24,881 bases of DNA, from positions 1 through 24,881 of the forward strand of contig DATNQF010000111.1 of the NCBI GenBank assembly GCA_036702855.1. The letters run 5' to 3'. The first letter of the stretch is position 1, and the number at the start of each line of letters is the position of its first letter. Of the stretch, positions 1 through 8,228 are shown in pieces. The stretch is from JACVSF01 sp036702855 (GTDB lineage: Bacteria > Cyanobacteriota > Cyanobacteriia > Phormidesmidales > Phormidesmidaceae). The notes under the pieces were generated by a model. The model had not been told where the DNA came from. It was given only the letters and a program-made list of their open reading frames with translations, and ran no database searches. The position numbers and the translations under genes were made by a program.

Positions 1-57
1 AAGCTAGGATAAGCTGTGAGATTTAATATTCGGTGTTAAGTTGTGGTTGCTCTAGCG

Positions 58-86
58 TTGACAGACAACTCTCCGATTTATTTGAT
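58..86 (+). promoter_or_regulatory. Candidate sigma-70 promoter of rbp
   Basis: A perfect -35 box TTGACA (58-63) is followed after 17 bases by TTTGAT (81-86), a 4/6 match to the -10 consensus. Transcription would start near 93, giving an untranslated leader of only about 20 bases before the rbp start codon. Seen by eye only; no start-site data. Confidence 0.45.
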
Positions 87-115
87 TCTCTACACTGTTC
101 ACCCTGGAGTAGTTC

Positions 116-424
116 ATGTCAATCTACGTTGGAAACCTGTCCTATCAGGTCACCGAGGCAGCTGTCAGCGAAATTTTTTCGGAATATGGCACTGTCAAGC
201 GAGTCCAACTGCCCACCGATCGGGAAACCGGACGTCTACGGGGCTTCGGCTTCGTTGAAATGTCCTCCGAGGCTGAAGAGCTAGCGGCTATTGACGCCCT
301 TGATGGGGCTGAGTGGATGGGCCGCGATCTCAAAGTCAACAAAGCTAGACCTCGTGAAGAGCGCCCAGCTTCAGGTGGCTGGGGTGGCGATCGGGGCAGA
401 CGTAACAACGATCGTCGTTACTAA
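116..424 (+). CDS. rbp: RNP-type RNA-binding protein (RRM), Gly/Arg tail
   Basis: A 102-residue single-RRM protein of the cyanobacterial Rbp family, which binds RNA in the cytoplasm and is often cold induced. RNP2 is IYVGNL (residues 3-8) and RNP1 is RGFGFVEM (42-49). After the RRM comes a short tail rich in Gly, Arg, Asp and Asn (about 87-102), as in glycine-tailed family members such as RbpA1. The start is supported by GGAG at 105-108, seven bases before ATG. A strong terminator follows at 469-517, and rpsU comes next on the same strand. The rbp-rpsU linkage is known in Anabaena, which fits a cyanobacterial chromosome. Function is a family inference; its target RNAs cannot be read from the sequence. 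Confidence 0.95.
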   Translation: MSIYVGNLSYQVTEAAVSEIFSEYGTVKRVQLPTDRETGRLRGFGFVEMSSEAEELAAIDALDGAEWMGRDLKVNKARPREERPASGGWGGDRGRRNNDRRY

Positions 425-468
425 GCCTCGCCTTCCGGCAAGCAACTGCCTACAACTTGTAATTTGAG

Positions 469-517
469 AGCTTCCAGCAAACTCGGGCAGTTCTCCTGCC
501 CTGCTGGAAGCTTTTTT
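469..517 (+). terminator. Rho-independent terminator after rbp
   Basis: The outer arms 469-479 and 502-512 are fully complementary (AGCTTCCAGCA / TGCTGGAAGCT). An inner helix pairs GGGCAG (485-490) with CTGCCC (496-501). A T-run starts at 512. This is a classic intrinsic terminator separating rbp from rpsU; partial read-through into rpsU is possible. Confidence 0.85.
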
Positions 518-693
518 AGTAGCCATGCTTCGAGAAACCGAACTGTTGGCAAAGGTTGTTGATAGATAGGCCTCAAGCAGCTTGATGCAACAGCTTTGTC
601 AAGTCCACTCGGGGCAAAGTCTACTCAAAGCAAGATTGCCTCTTAGAAAAACTTTTGTTTATTTACTGTTGTTTATTAGTGGAGGAACTGTGA

Positions 694-888
694 ATGGCTC
701 AAGTCATTTTGGGAGAAAATGAGGGTATTGAATCAGCCCTACGACGGTTTAAGCGCCAAGTTTCCAAGGCTGATATCTTTTCAGATATCAAAAAAAATCG
801 TCATTTTGAGACCCCTTTGCAGAAGGCAAAGCGCAAGGCTCTCGCTCGGCGGAAGAAGCGGCGTTTCCGTTCAAGACCCCAAAGCTAG
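694..888 (+). CDS. rpsU: 30S ribosomal protein S21
   Basis: A 64-residue basic protein with the S21 core: residues 12-31 hold the E-x-A-L-R-R-F-K-R pattern, followed by the aromatic/charged segment DIKKNRHFETP and a Lys/Arg-rich C-terminus (KAKRKALARRKKRRF). S21 binds the 30S subunit near the 3' end of 16S rRNA and helps initiation. A clear Shine-Dalgarno GGAGG (681-685) sits eight bases before the ATG. It lies downstream of rbp, as in several cyanobacteria, and five bases before the VOC gene, so those two are probably co-transcribed. Length is typical for the family. Confidence 0.96.
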   Translation: MAQVILGENEGIESALRRFKRQVSKADIFSDIKKNRHFETPLQKAKRKALARRKKRRFRSRPQS

Positions 889-893
889 GGATA

Positions 894-1259
894 ATGACTG
901 AAATCGAAGGACCCCTCCATGTGGCGGTTTTGGTGACTGAGTTATCCAAAGCTGAGGCATTTTACGGTGGGGTTTTGGGCTTAAAGAAGGCGGTTCGCCC
1001 TATGGAGTTTCCCGGCGTCTGGTACCAGGTGGGTACGTTTCAAATTCACCTGATTGTGGCATCGGGTCAGCAGACATCCCTGCCTAATGCTGAGAAATGG
1101 GGCCGTAATCCCCATATGGCTTTTGCAGTAAGCAGTTTGGAGGCAGTCAAGGCGCGATTGTTGGCAGCAGATTGCCCCATTCAAATGAGCGCTTCGGGGC
1201 GAACAGCGCTTTTTGCCCAGGATCCAGACGGCAATGTTATTGAGCTAAGTCAGGCGTAG
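894..1259 (+). CDS. VOC/glyoxalase-family protein
   Basis: A 121-residue single-module vicinal oxygen chelate protein. It has the expected beta-alpha-beta-beta-beta pattern twice: LHVAVLVTELSKAEAFYGGVLGL at the N-terminus and PHMAFAVSSLEAV...DPDGNVIELSQ at the C-terminus. Putative metal ligands are His9, His52, His74 and Glu118, at positions where glyoxalase I and relatives bind metal. The family covers glyoxalases, dioxygenases and fosfomycin-resistance-like enzymes, and the substrate cannot be assigned from sequence. It begins five bases after rpsU and probably shares its transcript. The hairpin at 1324-1375 may end this unit. Confidence 0.85.
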   Translation: MTEIEGPLHVAVLVTELSKAEAFYGGVLGLKKAVRPMEFPGVWYQVGTFQIHLIVASGQQTSLPNAEKWGRNPHMAFAVSSLEAVKARLLAADCPIQMSASGRTALFAQDPDGNVIELSQA

Positions 1260-1323
1260 CGTTTTAGAGATTGTTAGGTACCTCCTAACGTTACTTGGGC
1301 ACACTGAGAATGATGGCTTCCTA

Positions 1324-1375
1324 GTGCTTCTAGAAACTACCGCTAAGAAAAATGAGTCTGTAGTTTCTAGCGCAC
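1324..1375. repeat. Inverted repeat between VOC gene and response regulator
   Basis: CTAGAAACTAC (1330-1340) pairs perfectly with GTAGTTTCTAG (1360-1370). The stem extends through GTGC (1324-1327) / GCAC (1372-1375) past a small internal loop, and the apical loop is 19 bases. There is no T-run, so it is a weak terminator candidate or a structured leader for the next gene. A second small palindrome (GTTAGG...CCTAAC) lies at 1273-1289. Confidence 0.6.
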
Positions 1376-1457
1376 ACAATCTTGGCTGAGCTTGGTCTTA
1401 GCTAAGATGGCCCTCATTCCTGTTTACTGCGTTATTCCTGCTTGGCAGACTTTATCC

Positions 1458-2387
1458 ATGAATTCTGGATTAATGAGTTCCTCAAGTTTGATGGCCAAAT
1501 CTCTGGTAGCCAAAACGGTAAAGCCCAGAATTTTGGTGGTGGATGATGAGCCTGACAATCTAGATTTGTTGTACCGCACATTTCGGCGAGATTTTCAGGT
1601 TTTGCGGGCAGCTAGTGGCAAGGAAGCCTTAGCCATTTTGGCGGAAGAAGGTGAAGTTGCGATCATCATCTCGGATCAGCGAATGCCTGAGATGAAGGGA
1701 ACAGAGTTTTTGAGCAAAACGGTTCCTCAGTTTCCAGATACAGTGCGCATTATCTTGACCGGGTTTACCGATGTTGAAGACCTGGTGGAGGCAATCAATG
1801 CAGGGCAGGTGTATCGCTACATCACCAAGCCTTGGGATCCGGATGAACTTAAGCAGGTAGTTCAGCGAGCTGCGGAGACTTACGAACTGCTGAAGCAGCG
1901 CACGGATGAAATGCTTCAGGCTCATACGCAGGCGTTGCTCCTGAGCCAGATTAGCGAGATTGCTGAGGAATCTGCGACCCTAGAAATTGCCCTCAACCCG
2001 ATTGCTGCTGCTTTTGCTGAGGCGTTTAAAGCTGATCACTGCATATTGCGACTGGCTGCCGATGAACAACTGACGGCTACGCTTGGTACCTTTGGGCCAT
2101 TGGACTTACAGGCTGAATTGGATCAAACACCCCTACTTGCACGCCTGATGGCAACGAAGCAGGTGCAGGTGTTGACAGATACGTCTGTAGGCAACGCTGG
2201 TGCCGCCTCGGCCTCCCATGCTGGAATTGCAGCGCAAGTGTTGGCTCCGGTACTGTATCGGGAGCAGGTCATTGCTGTACTCATGTTGCAGTGGAAAACG
2301 GACCAGGTTTTCTCTGAGGGGCAGCAGGAAGCGCTGAGATTGGCAATTCGGCATCTGACGCTGGCTTTGCTGTGTTTGCAAAGTTGA
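1458..2387 (+). CDS. Response regulator: REC receiver plus GAF domain
   Basis: An approximately 309-residue two-domain signalling protein. The receiver carries the acid pair in ILVVDDEPDN, the phospho-acceptor Asp73 in IIISDQRMP, the switch Thr in ILTGFTD and the conserved Lys in ITKPWDP (numbering from ATG 1458). A helical linker (about 130-165) leads into a GAF-like domain (about 170-305). There is no DNA-binding or enzymatic output domain, so the output is probably protein interaction or ligand-modulated phosphotransfer. The start is uncertain: the frame is open back to a TTG at 1392, and ATGs at 1458, 1473 and 1491 all precede the receiver. None has a good Shine-Dalgarno. No partner kinase is adjacent. 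Confidence 0.88.
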   Translation: MNSGLMSSSSLMAKSLVAKTVKPRILVVDDEPDNLDLLYRTFRRDFQVLRAASGKEALAILAEEGEVAIIISDQRMPEMKGTEFLSKTVPQFPDTVRIILTGFTDVEDLVEAINAGQVYRYITKPWDPDELKQVVQRAAETYELLKQRTDEMLQAHTQALLLSQISEIAEESATLEIALNPIAAAFAEAFKADHCILRLAADEQLTATLGTFGPLDLQAELDQTPLLARLMATKQVQVLTDTSVGNAGAASASHAGIAAQVLAPVLYREQVIAVLMLQWKTDQVFSEGQQEALRLAIRHLTLALLCLQS

Positions 2388-2460
2388 AAAAAACGCACAG
2401 GAATTAGTTTCAGGCAGGGGACTTGCTACAGTAGGGCAGTCCCTTTCTGGTGCCTTTAGC

Positions 2461-3177
2461 ATGGTGGCTCCTAACGCGTCTTCGCCCGATGCCCAAGCAA
2501 TTCAAGCTCTATTTGACCGCATTGCTCCGGTCTATGATGATCTCAATCAAAGTTTGAGCCTGGGTTTTCATAAGGTTTGGAAGCGGATGGCCGTGATGTG
2601 GAGCGGGGCTTCTACTGGAGATCGTTGTTTGGATGTGTGTTGTGGCAGTGGAGACTTGGCGCTGCTGCTGGCTCAGCAGGTGGGACGCAAGGGTCAGGTC
2701 TATGGAGTCGATTTTTCGGAACAGCAGCTTGCGATCGCACATCAACGCGCCCAGCAAGCCCGACTAGAAGAAACCTTGCACTGGCAATGGGCAGATGCTC
2801 TGGCTCTCCCTTTCGAGGATGAGAGCTTTGATGCTGCCACAATGGGATACGGACTGCGCAACCTGACAGATATTCCTAAGGGGCTAGCCGAGCTACACCG
2901 GGTTTTAAAGCCAGGGAAGAAGGTGGCTATTCTGGATTTTCACCAGCCGCAGAATCCAATCATGCAGCAGTTTCAACAGTGGTACCTTAGCCAAGTTGTA
3001 GTTCCTTCAGCAGAGCGATGCGGACTGCTAGAAGAATATGCTTATATTGCACCTAGCCTAGATCGTTTCCCTACAGGTCAGCAGCAAGTGGCGTTGGCAT
3101 TCGCAGCAGGCTTTAGCCATGCCGTCCACTATCCCACTGCAGGGGGGATGATGGGCGTCCTCGTTGCAACCCGTTGA
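2461..3177 (+). CDS. menG: Demethylphylloquinone/menaquinone methyltransferase (UbiE/MenG)
   Basis: A 238-residue class I SAM-dependent methyltransferase of the UbiE/MenG family. In cyanobacteria MenG carries out the last ring methylation of phylloquinone, the photosystem I secondary acceptor. Visible motifs are the N-terminal family signature FDRIAPVYDDLN...SLGFHKVWK (18-41), SAM motif I LDVCCGSGD (57-65), the acidic motif II YGVDFS (81-86) and the UbiE-specific GYGLRNLTD (129-137). Length matches the family. The downstream DUF445 gene begins one base after the stop, implying co-transcription. The choice of MenG over UbiE (ubiquinone) rests on the cyanobacterial context, since these bacteria make phylloquinone. 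Confidence 0.93.
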   Translation: MVAPNASSPDAQAIQALFDRIAPVYDDLNQSLSLGFHKVWKRMAVMWSGASTGDRCLDVCCGSGDLALLLAQQVGRKGQVYGVDFSEQQLAIAHQRAQQARLEETLHWQWADALALPFEDESFDAATMGYGLRNLTDIPKGLAELHRVLKPGKKVAILDFHQPQNPIMQQFQQWYLSQVVVPSAERCGLLEEYAYIAPSLDRFPTGQQQVALAFAAGFSHAVHYPTAGGMMGVLVATR

Positions 3178-3178
3178 T

Positions 3179-4408
3179 ATGAATTGGGTAGATCTCTGGA
3201 AACTGGCAATCCCTCCAATTGTGGGCGGTGTGATTGGCTACTTTACCAATGACATTGCTATTAAAATGCTCTTTCGGCCTTATCGGCCCCTCTATCTGTT
3301 TAAACGTCAACTTCCCTTTACACCGGGGTTAATTCCTAGCAATCAGCAACGGTTAGCCAAGCGAATCTCAGACACCATTATGGGATCACTGCTAACCCCA
3401 GAAGAGCTGCAAAATCTAGCGCGCCGCTTGTTACAAATTGAGCGGATGCAAGCCGCGATTCGGTGGCTATTGCAGATGGCGCTTGAGCAGGTGCAGTCTA
3501 AAGCGCAGGCCCGGACGGCAACCATTGTGGGCAGCATCTTGAAGGATCTGTTCGGTCAGTCTTTGCCCCGCTTGATCCGAGTTTGGGCTCGGCGAGAAGA
3601 TTTTTTAGAAGCTCAGTTTAATCAACTGTTTGACCAAGTGTTACTGGAGTTTCAATTTTCTGAGGACCAAGCCCGGCAGCTTTCAAATTGGTTGCTCGTC
3701 GCTGTGTTTCCCCCTGACAAACTGCGGCAACTGGTGGTTGATTTCCTGACTGATCGCAACATCCAGGTGATCGACACCATCTTTCGGGAACGGACTAGTG
3801 GGACGTACTGGGTGGTCGCAAATTTGTTTGGGGTTCGGAATGCCCTGACCCGGTTAAGGAGTTTCTGTCTAGATGAGCGTGAGGTCAGTAATGCCCGGAT
3901 CGCTGAGCTAATCGACACACTGAAGGTGAAGTACCGGATTGAAGAATGGATTCTTAATCTATCGTTGCAGCAGCTACCAGTGGCAACTGTGCGGCAGTTG
4001 CGGGAGGATATTCGGCTGTCTGTACGCAACTACGTTCGTACACTAGGGCCTGAGTTTTTACGTGGCTTGAGCGCTTCTGTCAACTGGGAAATGCTCGCCT
4101 CCCAACTTCTGAATCGGCTTCAGTCTTCTCAGGTGGTCAGCAGTTCTCTTGACCCCGTGAGTGAAGAACTGGCGCTGATTCTAGAGCGGTACCTGGAACG
4201 AGATTTAGAAAACCTTGTGGCTCAAGTCATTCCGATTTTGAGCATTGATCAGGTGATTATTGAGCGGGTTAAGGCAACCTCTCCAGCAGATTTAGAAATG
4301 GCAATCCAAGGAATTGTGCGTAACGAATTGCAGGCTATTGTTAATTTAGGAGGTGTTCTAGGTTTCCTCATTGGCGGGCTACAGGCGGTGTTTTCATATT
4401 TCTGGTAG
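3179..4408 (+). CDS. DUF445 family membrane-associated protein
   Basis: A 409-residue protein of the DUF445 (YheB-like) family, whose biochemical role is unknown. The N-terminal hydrophobic segment IPPIVGGVIGYFTNDIAIKMLFRP (11-34) contains the family-typical G-x-x-TN-x-x-A-I-x-M-L-F-x-P motif. It is followed by PFTPGLIP (46-53). The long middle is amphipathic and helical. The C-terminus returns to a membrane segment (LGGVLGFLIGGLQAVFSYF). This is the layout expected for a protein anchored at both ends. The start chosen is ATG 3179, one base after the menG stop; an in-frame TTG at 3164 overlaps menG. Co-transcription with menG is likely, but a link to quinone synthesis is only a guess. Confidence 0.88.
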   Translation: MNWVDLWKLAIPPIVGGVIGYFTNDIAIKMLFRPYRPLYLFKRQLPFTPGLIPSNQQRLAKRISDTIMGSLLTPEELQNLARRLLQIERMQAAIRWLLQMALEQVQSKAQARTATIVGSILKDLFGQSLPRLIRVWARREDFLEAQFNQLFDQVLLEFQFSEDQARQLSNWLLVAVFPPDKLRQLVVDFLTDRNIQVIDTIFRERTSGTYWVVANLFGVRNALTRLRSFCLDEREVSNARIAELIDTLKVKYRIEEWILNLSLQQLPVATVRQLREDIRLSVRNYVRTLGPEFLRGLSASVNWEMLASQLLNRLQSSQVVSSSLDPVSEELALILERYLERDLENLVAQVIPILSIDQVIIERVKATSPADLEMAIQGIVRNELQAIVNLGGVLGFLIGGLQAVFSYFW

Positions 4409-4478
4409 AGATCGGCAACAGCCGAGAACCTGAGGGGGAACGGCTCTACTGACTTGTTGAAACGGCTTTTGGGCTAGC

Positions 4479-5285
4479 TTAACCGAAGCGTCCGCTGACA
4501 TAGTCGAGGGTGCGTTCTTCTTTAGGGTTGCTAAAGATGGTTTCAGTCTCGTCGTACTCAACCAGGTAGCCAACTTTGCCCCCACCTGGGGTCGCTTCAG
4601 CGTTGAAAAACGCGGTTTTATCAGACACCCGCGAGGCCTGTTGCATATTGTGGGTGACGATGATGATGGTGTAGTTTTCCTTGAGTGAGTGCATTAGCTC
4701 CTCAACCTTGAGGGTTGAGATAGGGTCAAGGGCAGAGCAGGGCTCATCCATCAAGATAATCTCAGGTTCGATTGCGATCGCACGCGCAATGCACAAACGC
4801 TGTTGCTGCCCCCCAGATAAAGAAAGGCCGCTTTCGCGCAGCTTGTCCTTTACCTCATCCCATAGGGCTGCTCGGCGGAGAGATTTCTCGACAAGCTCAT
4901 CCATATTGTCCCGATAACCGTTGATGCGCGCCCCAAAAGCAATATTTTCATAAATTGATTTGGGAAAGGGATTAGGTTTCTGAAAAACCATCCCGATTTG
5001 ACGACGGAGTTCTACGGGGTCAAGGGTGCGATCGTAAATGTTTCTACCGTGGTAGCTAACTCGCCCTTCGATGCGAGTGCCTGAAATGAGGTCATTCATC
5101 CGGTTGAAACAGCGCAAAATTGTGCTTTTACCACAGCCAGAGGGGCCAATTAGGGCGACAATTTTGTGCTTTGGAACCTCTAGATATACATCCTGAACCG
5201 CTAGCGTTGAACCGTAGTAAACCGAAACGCCTTCGGCCATTAGCACAGGCTCGGAGATAGTCTGTGGGGAAGAATTGGAAACCAT
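4479..5285 (-). CDS. pstB: Phosphate ABC transporter ATP-binding protein
   Basis: A 268-residue ABC ATPase of the PstB family, which powers high-affinity phosphate uptake through PstCA at the plasma membrane. It has Walker A GPSGCGKST (47-55), the Q-loop with the PstB-specific MVFQKPNPFP (99-108), signature LSGGQQQR (156-163), Walker B IILMDEP (176-182) and H-loop THNM (211-214). The C-terminus NPKEERTLDYVSGRFG is also PstB-like. pstS, pstC and pstA are not in the window, so this copy is separated from them or they lie elsewhere. No Pho box was seen: there is only one CTTTAACC half-site at 5336-5343. The start at 5285 keeps the conserved first beta strand (PVLMAEGVSVYYG). A later ATG at 5240 overlaps the stop of a possible small upstream ORF. 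Confidence 0.95.
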   Translation of the reverse strand: MVSNSSPQTISEPVLMAEGVSVYYGSTLAVQDVYLEVPKHKIVALIGPSGCGKSTILRCFNRMNDLISGTRIEGRVSYHGRNIYDRTLDPVELRRQIGMVFQKPNPFPKSIYENIAFGARINGYRDNMDELVEKSLRRAALWDEVKDKLRESGLSLSGGQQQRLCIARAIAIEPEIILMDEPCSALDPISTLKVEELMHSLKENYTIIIVTHNMQQASRVSDKTAFFNAEATPGGGKVGYLVEYDETETIFSNPKEERTLDYVSGRFG

Positions 5286-5443
5286 ACTAAAACTAGCCCA
5301 ATCGTAATTAAAATACCTTTATTTTGGACATCTAGGGTTAAAGAGCCATTAGCAAGTCTTTTGGTGACCCCCGCTAGAATCATTACGCTGTCCGTAATAT
5401 TGTTGAGTTGACTTGTAGAGAGCTGTAGATTTTTTCTAGGCAT
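5240..5443 (-). CDS. Possible small membrane protein upstream of pstB
   Basis: A 67-codon reading frame fills the gap upstream of pstB and runs 46 bases into it. From ATG 5443 it begins MPRKNLQLSTSQLNNITDS and contains one hydrophobic stretch, GILITIGLVLVWFPIL, which could span a membrane. Its stop TAA overlaps an internal pstB ATG (5240) as TAATG, the pattern of translational coupling. Against it: I recognise no family, pstB more likely starts at 5285, and the frame is also open further upstream into the divergent diguanylate cyclase gene. Low confidence. Confidence 0.2.
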   Translation of the reverse strand: MPRKNLQLSTSQLNNITDSVMILAGVTKRLANGSLTLDVQNKGILITIGLVLVWFPILPHRLSPSLC

Positions 5444-5498
5444 TGATCTCTCATAGGCAAAATTTCTGTCCTTAAGGGGGAGGTCAGGCACTCCTTGC

Positions 5499-7745
5499 AT
5501 GGTCAACATACCCAATACTTCCTCAACCCTGCGTAATGCTTTGAGAAAGTTTCTTCGCCATCCTTTGAACTGGGCTGTTTGGGTGAAGAACCGATTAGCT
5601 TTGAGCGGGGTTTGGCAGAAACCGTATCGCTTGGGACTGCAAGGACAGTGGTGGCGGCAGTTGCTAGAGGCCATCCCGGTCGGAGTGCTGGTTCATGACC
5701 ACACCGGTAGGCTGGTTTACGCCAATCGAATTGCTCGGCAACTCTTTGAACTGGGAGAAACACTGCCCCAGGTTCCCGTAGCTTACTTAGCAGCCACGCT
5801 GCGTCTCTACAAGGCTGGGACAGGACACCTCTATCCAGTTGAAACCTTGCCTCTTTGGCATTCCCTCAAAGGAGAAGCGGGATGGGCAGATGATTTGGAG
5901 GTGCATTCGTCTCAAGGTATCCTTCGGCTAGAGACAACGAGCCAGCCAATTGTTGAGAAAGGGAACGTGCAGTATGCGATCGCAACCTTTCAAGACATTA
6001 CTGCTCGTAAAGACAGCGAACAACTACTGGCCAACTATAACGCCACGCTAGAAACCCAAGTTGCTGAACGAACCCAAGCTCTCTCTCACAGTGAAGCTAC
6101 CCAGCAAATTATTCTCAATGCCATCCCAGATCTCCTAATTCGGTACTCTGGAGACGGCGTTTGCTTGGGACTGATGAATTCGGGTGATGTACCCTTGGTG
6201 GCACCCATTGAGTTCCTCATAGGTAGGCATCTGTCCGAGTTTCTGCCATCCCACATTGCGAAGAAGCGGCTGCATTTCATTCGCCGTGCCCTAGAAACTG
6301 GAGAGATGCAGACGCATGAGTACCAGTTTTTTCAGGGAGAAACCGTTCGCTACGAGGAATCCCGCATTATTACCAGTGGTGACAACGAAGTCCTTGTGAT
6401 TGTGCGAGACGTCACCGAGCGCAAACAGGCGGAAAATGCTCTGCAAGAAAGCCAAGCCCTGTATCAATCTCTGACAGAGGTTTTACCGCACTGTCTTTAC
6501 CGTACTGACTTGGAAGGCCGTTTGACCTTTGCGAATCGAGCCTTTCTAAAGTCCCTAGATCAGCCTCTAGAAGCCTGTCTGGGAAAAACGGTGTATGACT
6601 TCTATCCGTCTTACCTAACGCAAAAGTATGCCGACGATAATGAGTTGGTTCTAAAAACGGGTATCACCCTTCGTACAGTTGAAGCTCACCACGTTCCCGC
6701 CAGCCAAGAATCAATCTATGTCCAAGTGATCAAATCTCCTGTGCACGGAGCAGATGGCCGCATTGTGGGAATTCAGGGCGTGTTTTGGGACATTACTGAT
6801 TTAAAGCGAGCCCAAGATGAACTCAATACCCAAAAGCAGTTTCTGCAACAAGTGCTCGACAACATGCCTAGCGCTACCTTTGTCACCGACCGGGCAGGTC
6901 GCCTATTAGCGGCTAACCAGGCGACCGGGGTGATGCACGGTAAACAGCCCGAAGACATGATCGGTAAGCTGGAGGTTGAATTTAATCCCAGCATTAATGT
7001 CGGAGAGTTTGCTCGCTACACCGCCATTACTGAGCGCGTAATGAGCCAGCGAATTACGGAACAAGCAGAACGGACAATTACCGAGAGCACTGGGCAAATT
7101 CGCTGGTATCAAATGATCCTAAGCCCGTTTATCGTGAATGGCGATGTCCAAGGGATTATAGGCAACTGCATTGACATTACACATCGAAAAACTATGGAGG
7201 CAGCCCTTCAAGAGGCTAATGAGCAGCTAGAACGGCTAGCGGCAATCGATGATCTGACTAAAATTGCTAACCGTAGGCGCTTTGATGCTTATTTGCAGCA
7301 GGAGTGGCACCGCATGCTCCGTGAGGAGCAGCCGCTTTCCCTGATTTTGTTGGATGTAGATTACTTCAAAATGTTCAACGATCACTTTGGTCATCAACAG
7401 GGAGATGTGTGCCTAATTGCAGTTGCTCAAGCAATGAGCCGAGCCGTAAAGCGCTCTACCGATTTGGTGGCCCGCTATGGGGGCGAAGAATTCGCGGTGA
7501 TTTTACCCAATACGCAGCGAGTTGGTGCGGTTTCCGTTGCAGAAACTATTCAAGCTGAAATTGCAGCCCTTAAGATTAGCCATCCCAACTCGCCCATTAG
7601 TTCTTTTTTGACCGCTAGCTTAGGGATTGCCAGTACCCTACCTAATGAGGAGAGTTCACCGAGTGAACTTATCGCTGTGGCGGATGCTGCGATGTATCAA
7701 GCCAAGCGAAGAGGGCGCAACCGCTACTGGGTCAGACTTCTATAG
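5499..7745 (+). CDS. Diguanylate cyclase with four PAS-like domains
   Basis: A 748-residue signalling protein making cyclic di-GMP from two GTP. Four PAS-like sensor regions lie at about 50-170, 200-310, 315-440 and 450-565. Each ends with a PAC-like DITxxK/R or DVTERK motif (DITARK, DVTERK, DITDLK, DITHRK). A coiled segment links the first two. The GGDEF domain (about 580-745) has DDLTKIANRRRFD, the catalytic GGEEF (661-665) and an RxxD inhibitory site (RSTD, 652-655) five residues upstream. It is therefore likely active and product-inhibited. There are no predicted transmembrane helices, so sensing is probably cytoplasmic. A GGGGGAGG at 5475-5482 is rather far from the ATG. The 3' end overlaps the convergent gene by six bases. 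Confidence 0.93.
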   Translation: MVNIPNTSSTLRNALRKFLRHPLNWAVWVKNRLALSGVWQKPYRLGLQGQWWRQLLEAIPVGVLVHDHTGRLVYANRIARQLFELGETLPQVPVAYLAATLRLYKAGTGHLYPVETLPLWHSLKGEAGWADDLEVHSSQGILRLETTSQPIVEKGNVQYAIATFQDITARKDSEQLLANYNATLETQVAERTQALSHSEATQQIILNAIPDLLIRYSGDGVCLGLMNSGDVPLVAPIEFLIGRHLSEFLPSHIAKKRLHFIRRALETGEMQTHEYQFFQGETVRYEESRIITSGDNEVLVIVRDVTERKQAENALQESQALYQSLTEVLPHCLYRTDLEGRLTFANRAFLKSLDQPLEACLGKTVYDFYPSYLTQKYADDNELVLKTGITLRTVEAHHVPASQESIYVQVIKSPVHGADGRIVGIQGVFWDITDLKRAQDELNTQKQFLQQVLDNMPSATFVTDRAGRLLAANQATGVMHGKQPEDMIGKLEVEFNPSINVGEFARYTAITERVMSQRITEQAERTITESTGQIRWYQMILSPFIVNGDVQGIIGNCIDITHRKTMEAALQEANEQLERLAAIDDLTKIANRRRFDAYLQQEWHRMLREEQPLSLILLDVDYFKMFNDHFGHQQGDVCLIAVAQAMSRAVKRSTDLVARYGGEEFAVILPNTQRVGAVSVAETIQAEIAALKISHPNSPISSFLTASLGIASTLPNEESSPSELIAVADAAMYQAKRRGRNRYWVRLL

Positions 7746-8228
7746 CGTTTTTCGAGCGATGGATCGCTGCACCATCCACAGTCCTCCTGCTAGGACAGAG
7801 CCGAGCCAAAGCGTGCCGCCGCTTTGGGAATGACCACTGAGCAGACAAGCACTGCCGACTACGAACAGACTGAGTGCGCTGCCCCCAGCTACGACCAACA
7901 TGGCTTTAATAGCGCGGGTTGTGCTAATGATTTGCTGCCCTAGATCTTCTCCCGCAGCTAGCGACGAGGATGTGCGAAGCGCCTCCTGAAAGACCTGGTA
8001 TTTGCTGTGTTCGATTTGGTAGTAAGTGCCCAGATCCCCATCTCGCAGAGAGGCAACCGAGTGCAGCCCAAATTGCTTGGCCTGTGCGATCGCACTGCGA
8101 ATTTGGCGTTTGGTGGCAACGGGTCGAAATACCTCAAAAATCGACTCTCGGTAGACTCCGGTTCGGGCCATTTCCAGAATGCGTCCGGTCAATTCGGAGG
8201 TAGATAACCGTTGGGTCGTCAAGCTCAT
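7740..8228 (-). CDS. Conserved hypothetical protein, two C-terminal membrane helices
   Basis: A 162-residue protein. The soluble N-terminal part (about 1-85) is helical and reads like a small helix-turn-helix-type fold (TSELTGRILEMARTGVYRESIFEVF...KRQIRSAIAQAKQFGL), but this is impression only. Two hydrophobic helices follow at about 108-131 and 137-154, with a short basic end (RSIARKTL). I associate this layout with uncharacterised cyanobacterial proteins; no function can be assigned. It is convergent with the diguanylate cyclase, overlapping its last six bases. The upstream AT-rich stretch (8240-8300) presumably holds its promoter. Confidence 0.7.
   Translation of the reverse strand: MSLTTQRLSTSELTGRILEMARTGVYRESIFEVFRPVATKRQIRSAIAQAKQFGLHSVASLRDGDLGTYYQIEHSKYQVFQEALRTSSSLAAGEDLGQQIISTTRAIKAMLVVAGGSALSLFVVGSACLLSGHSQSGGTLWLGSVLAGGLWMVQRSIARKTL

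Noticed and set aside
5286..5498. Pho box upstream of pstB
   Set aside because: Only one CTTTAACC half-site (5336-5343) was found; the tandem 8-mer repeats with 3-base spacers of the cyanobacterial Pho box are missing.
5240..5674. 144-codon minus-strand ORF across the pstB/diguanylate cyclase gap
   Set aside because: Its first half lies antisense to the start of the diguanylate cyclase and has shadow-like composition. Only the last 67 codons merit mention, as a low-confidence entry.
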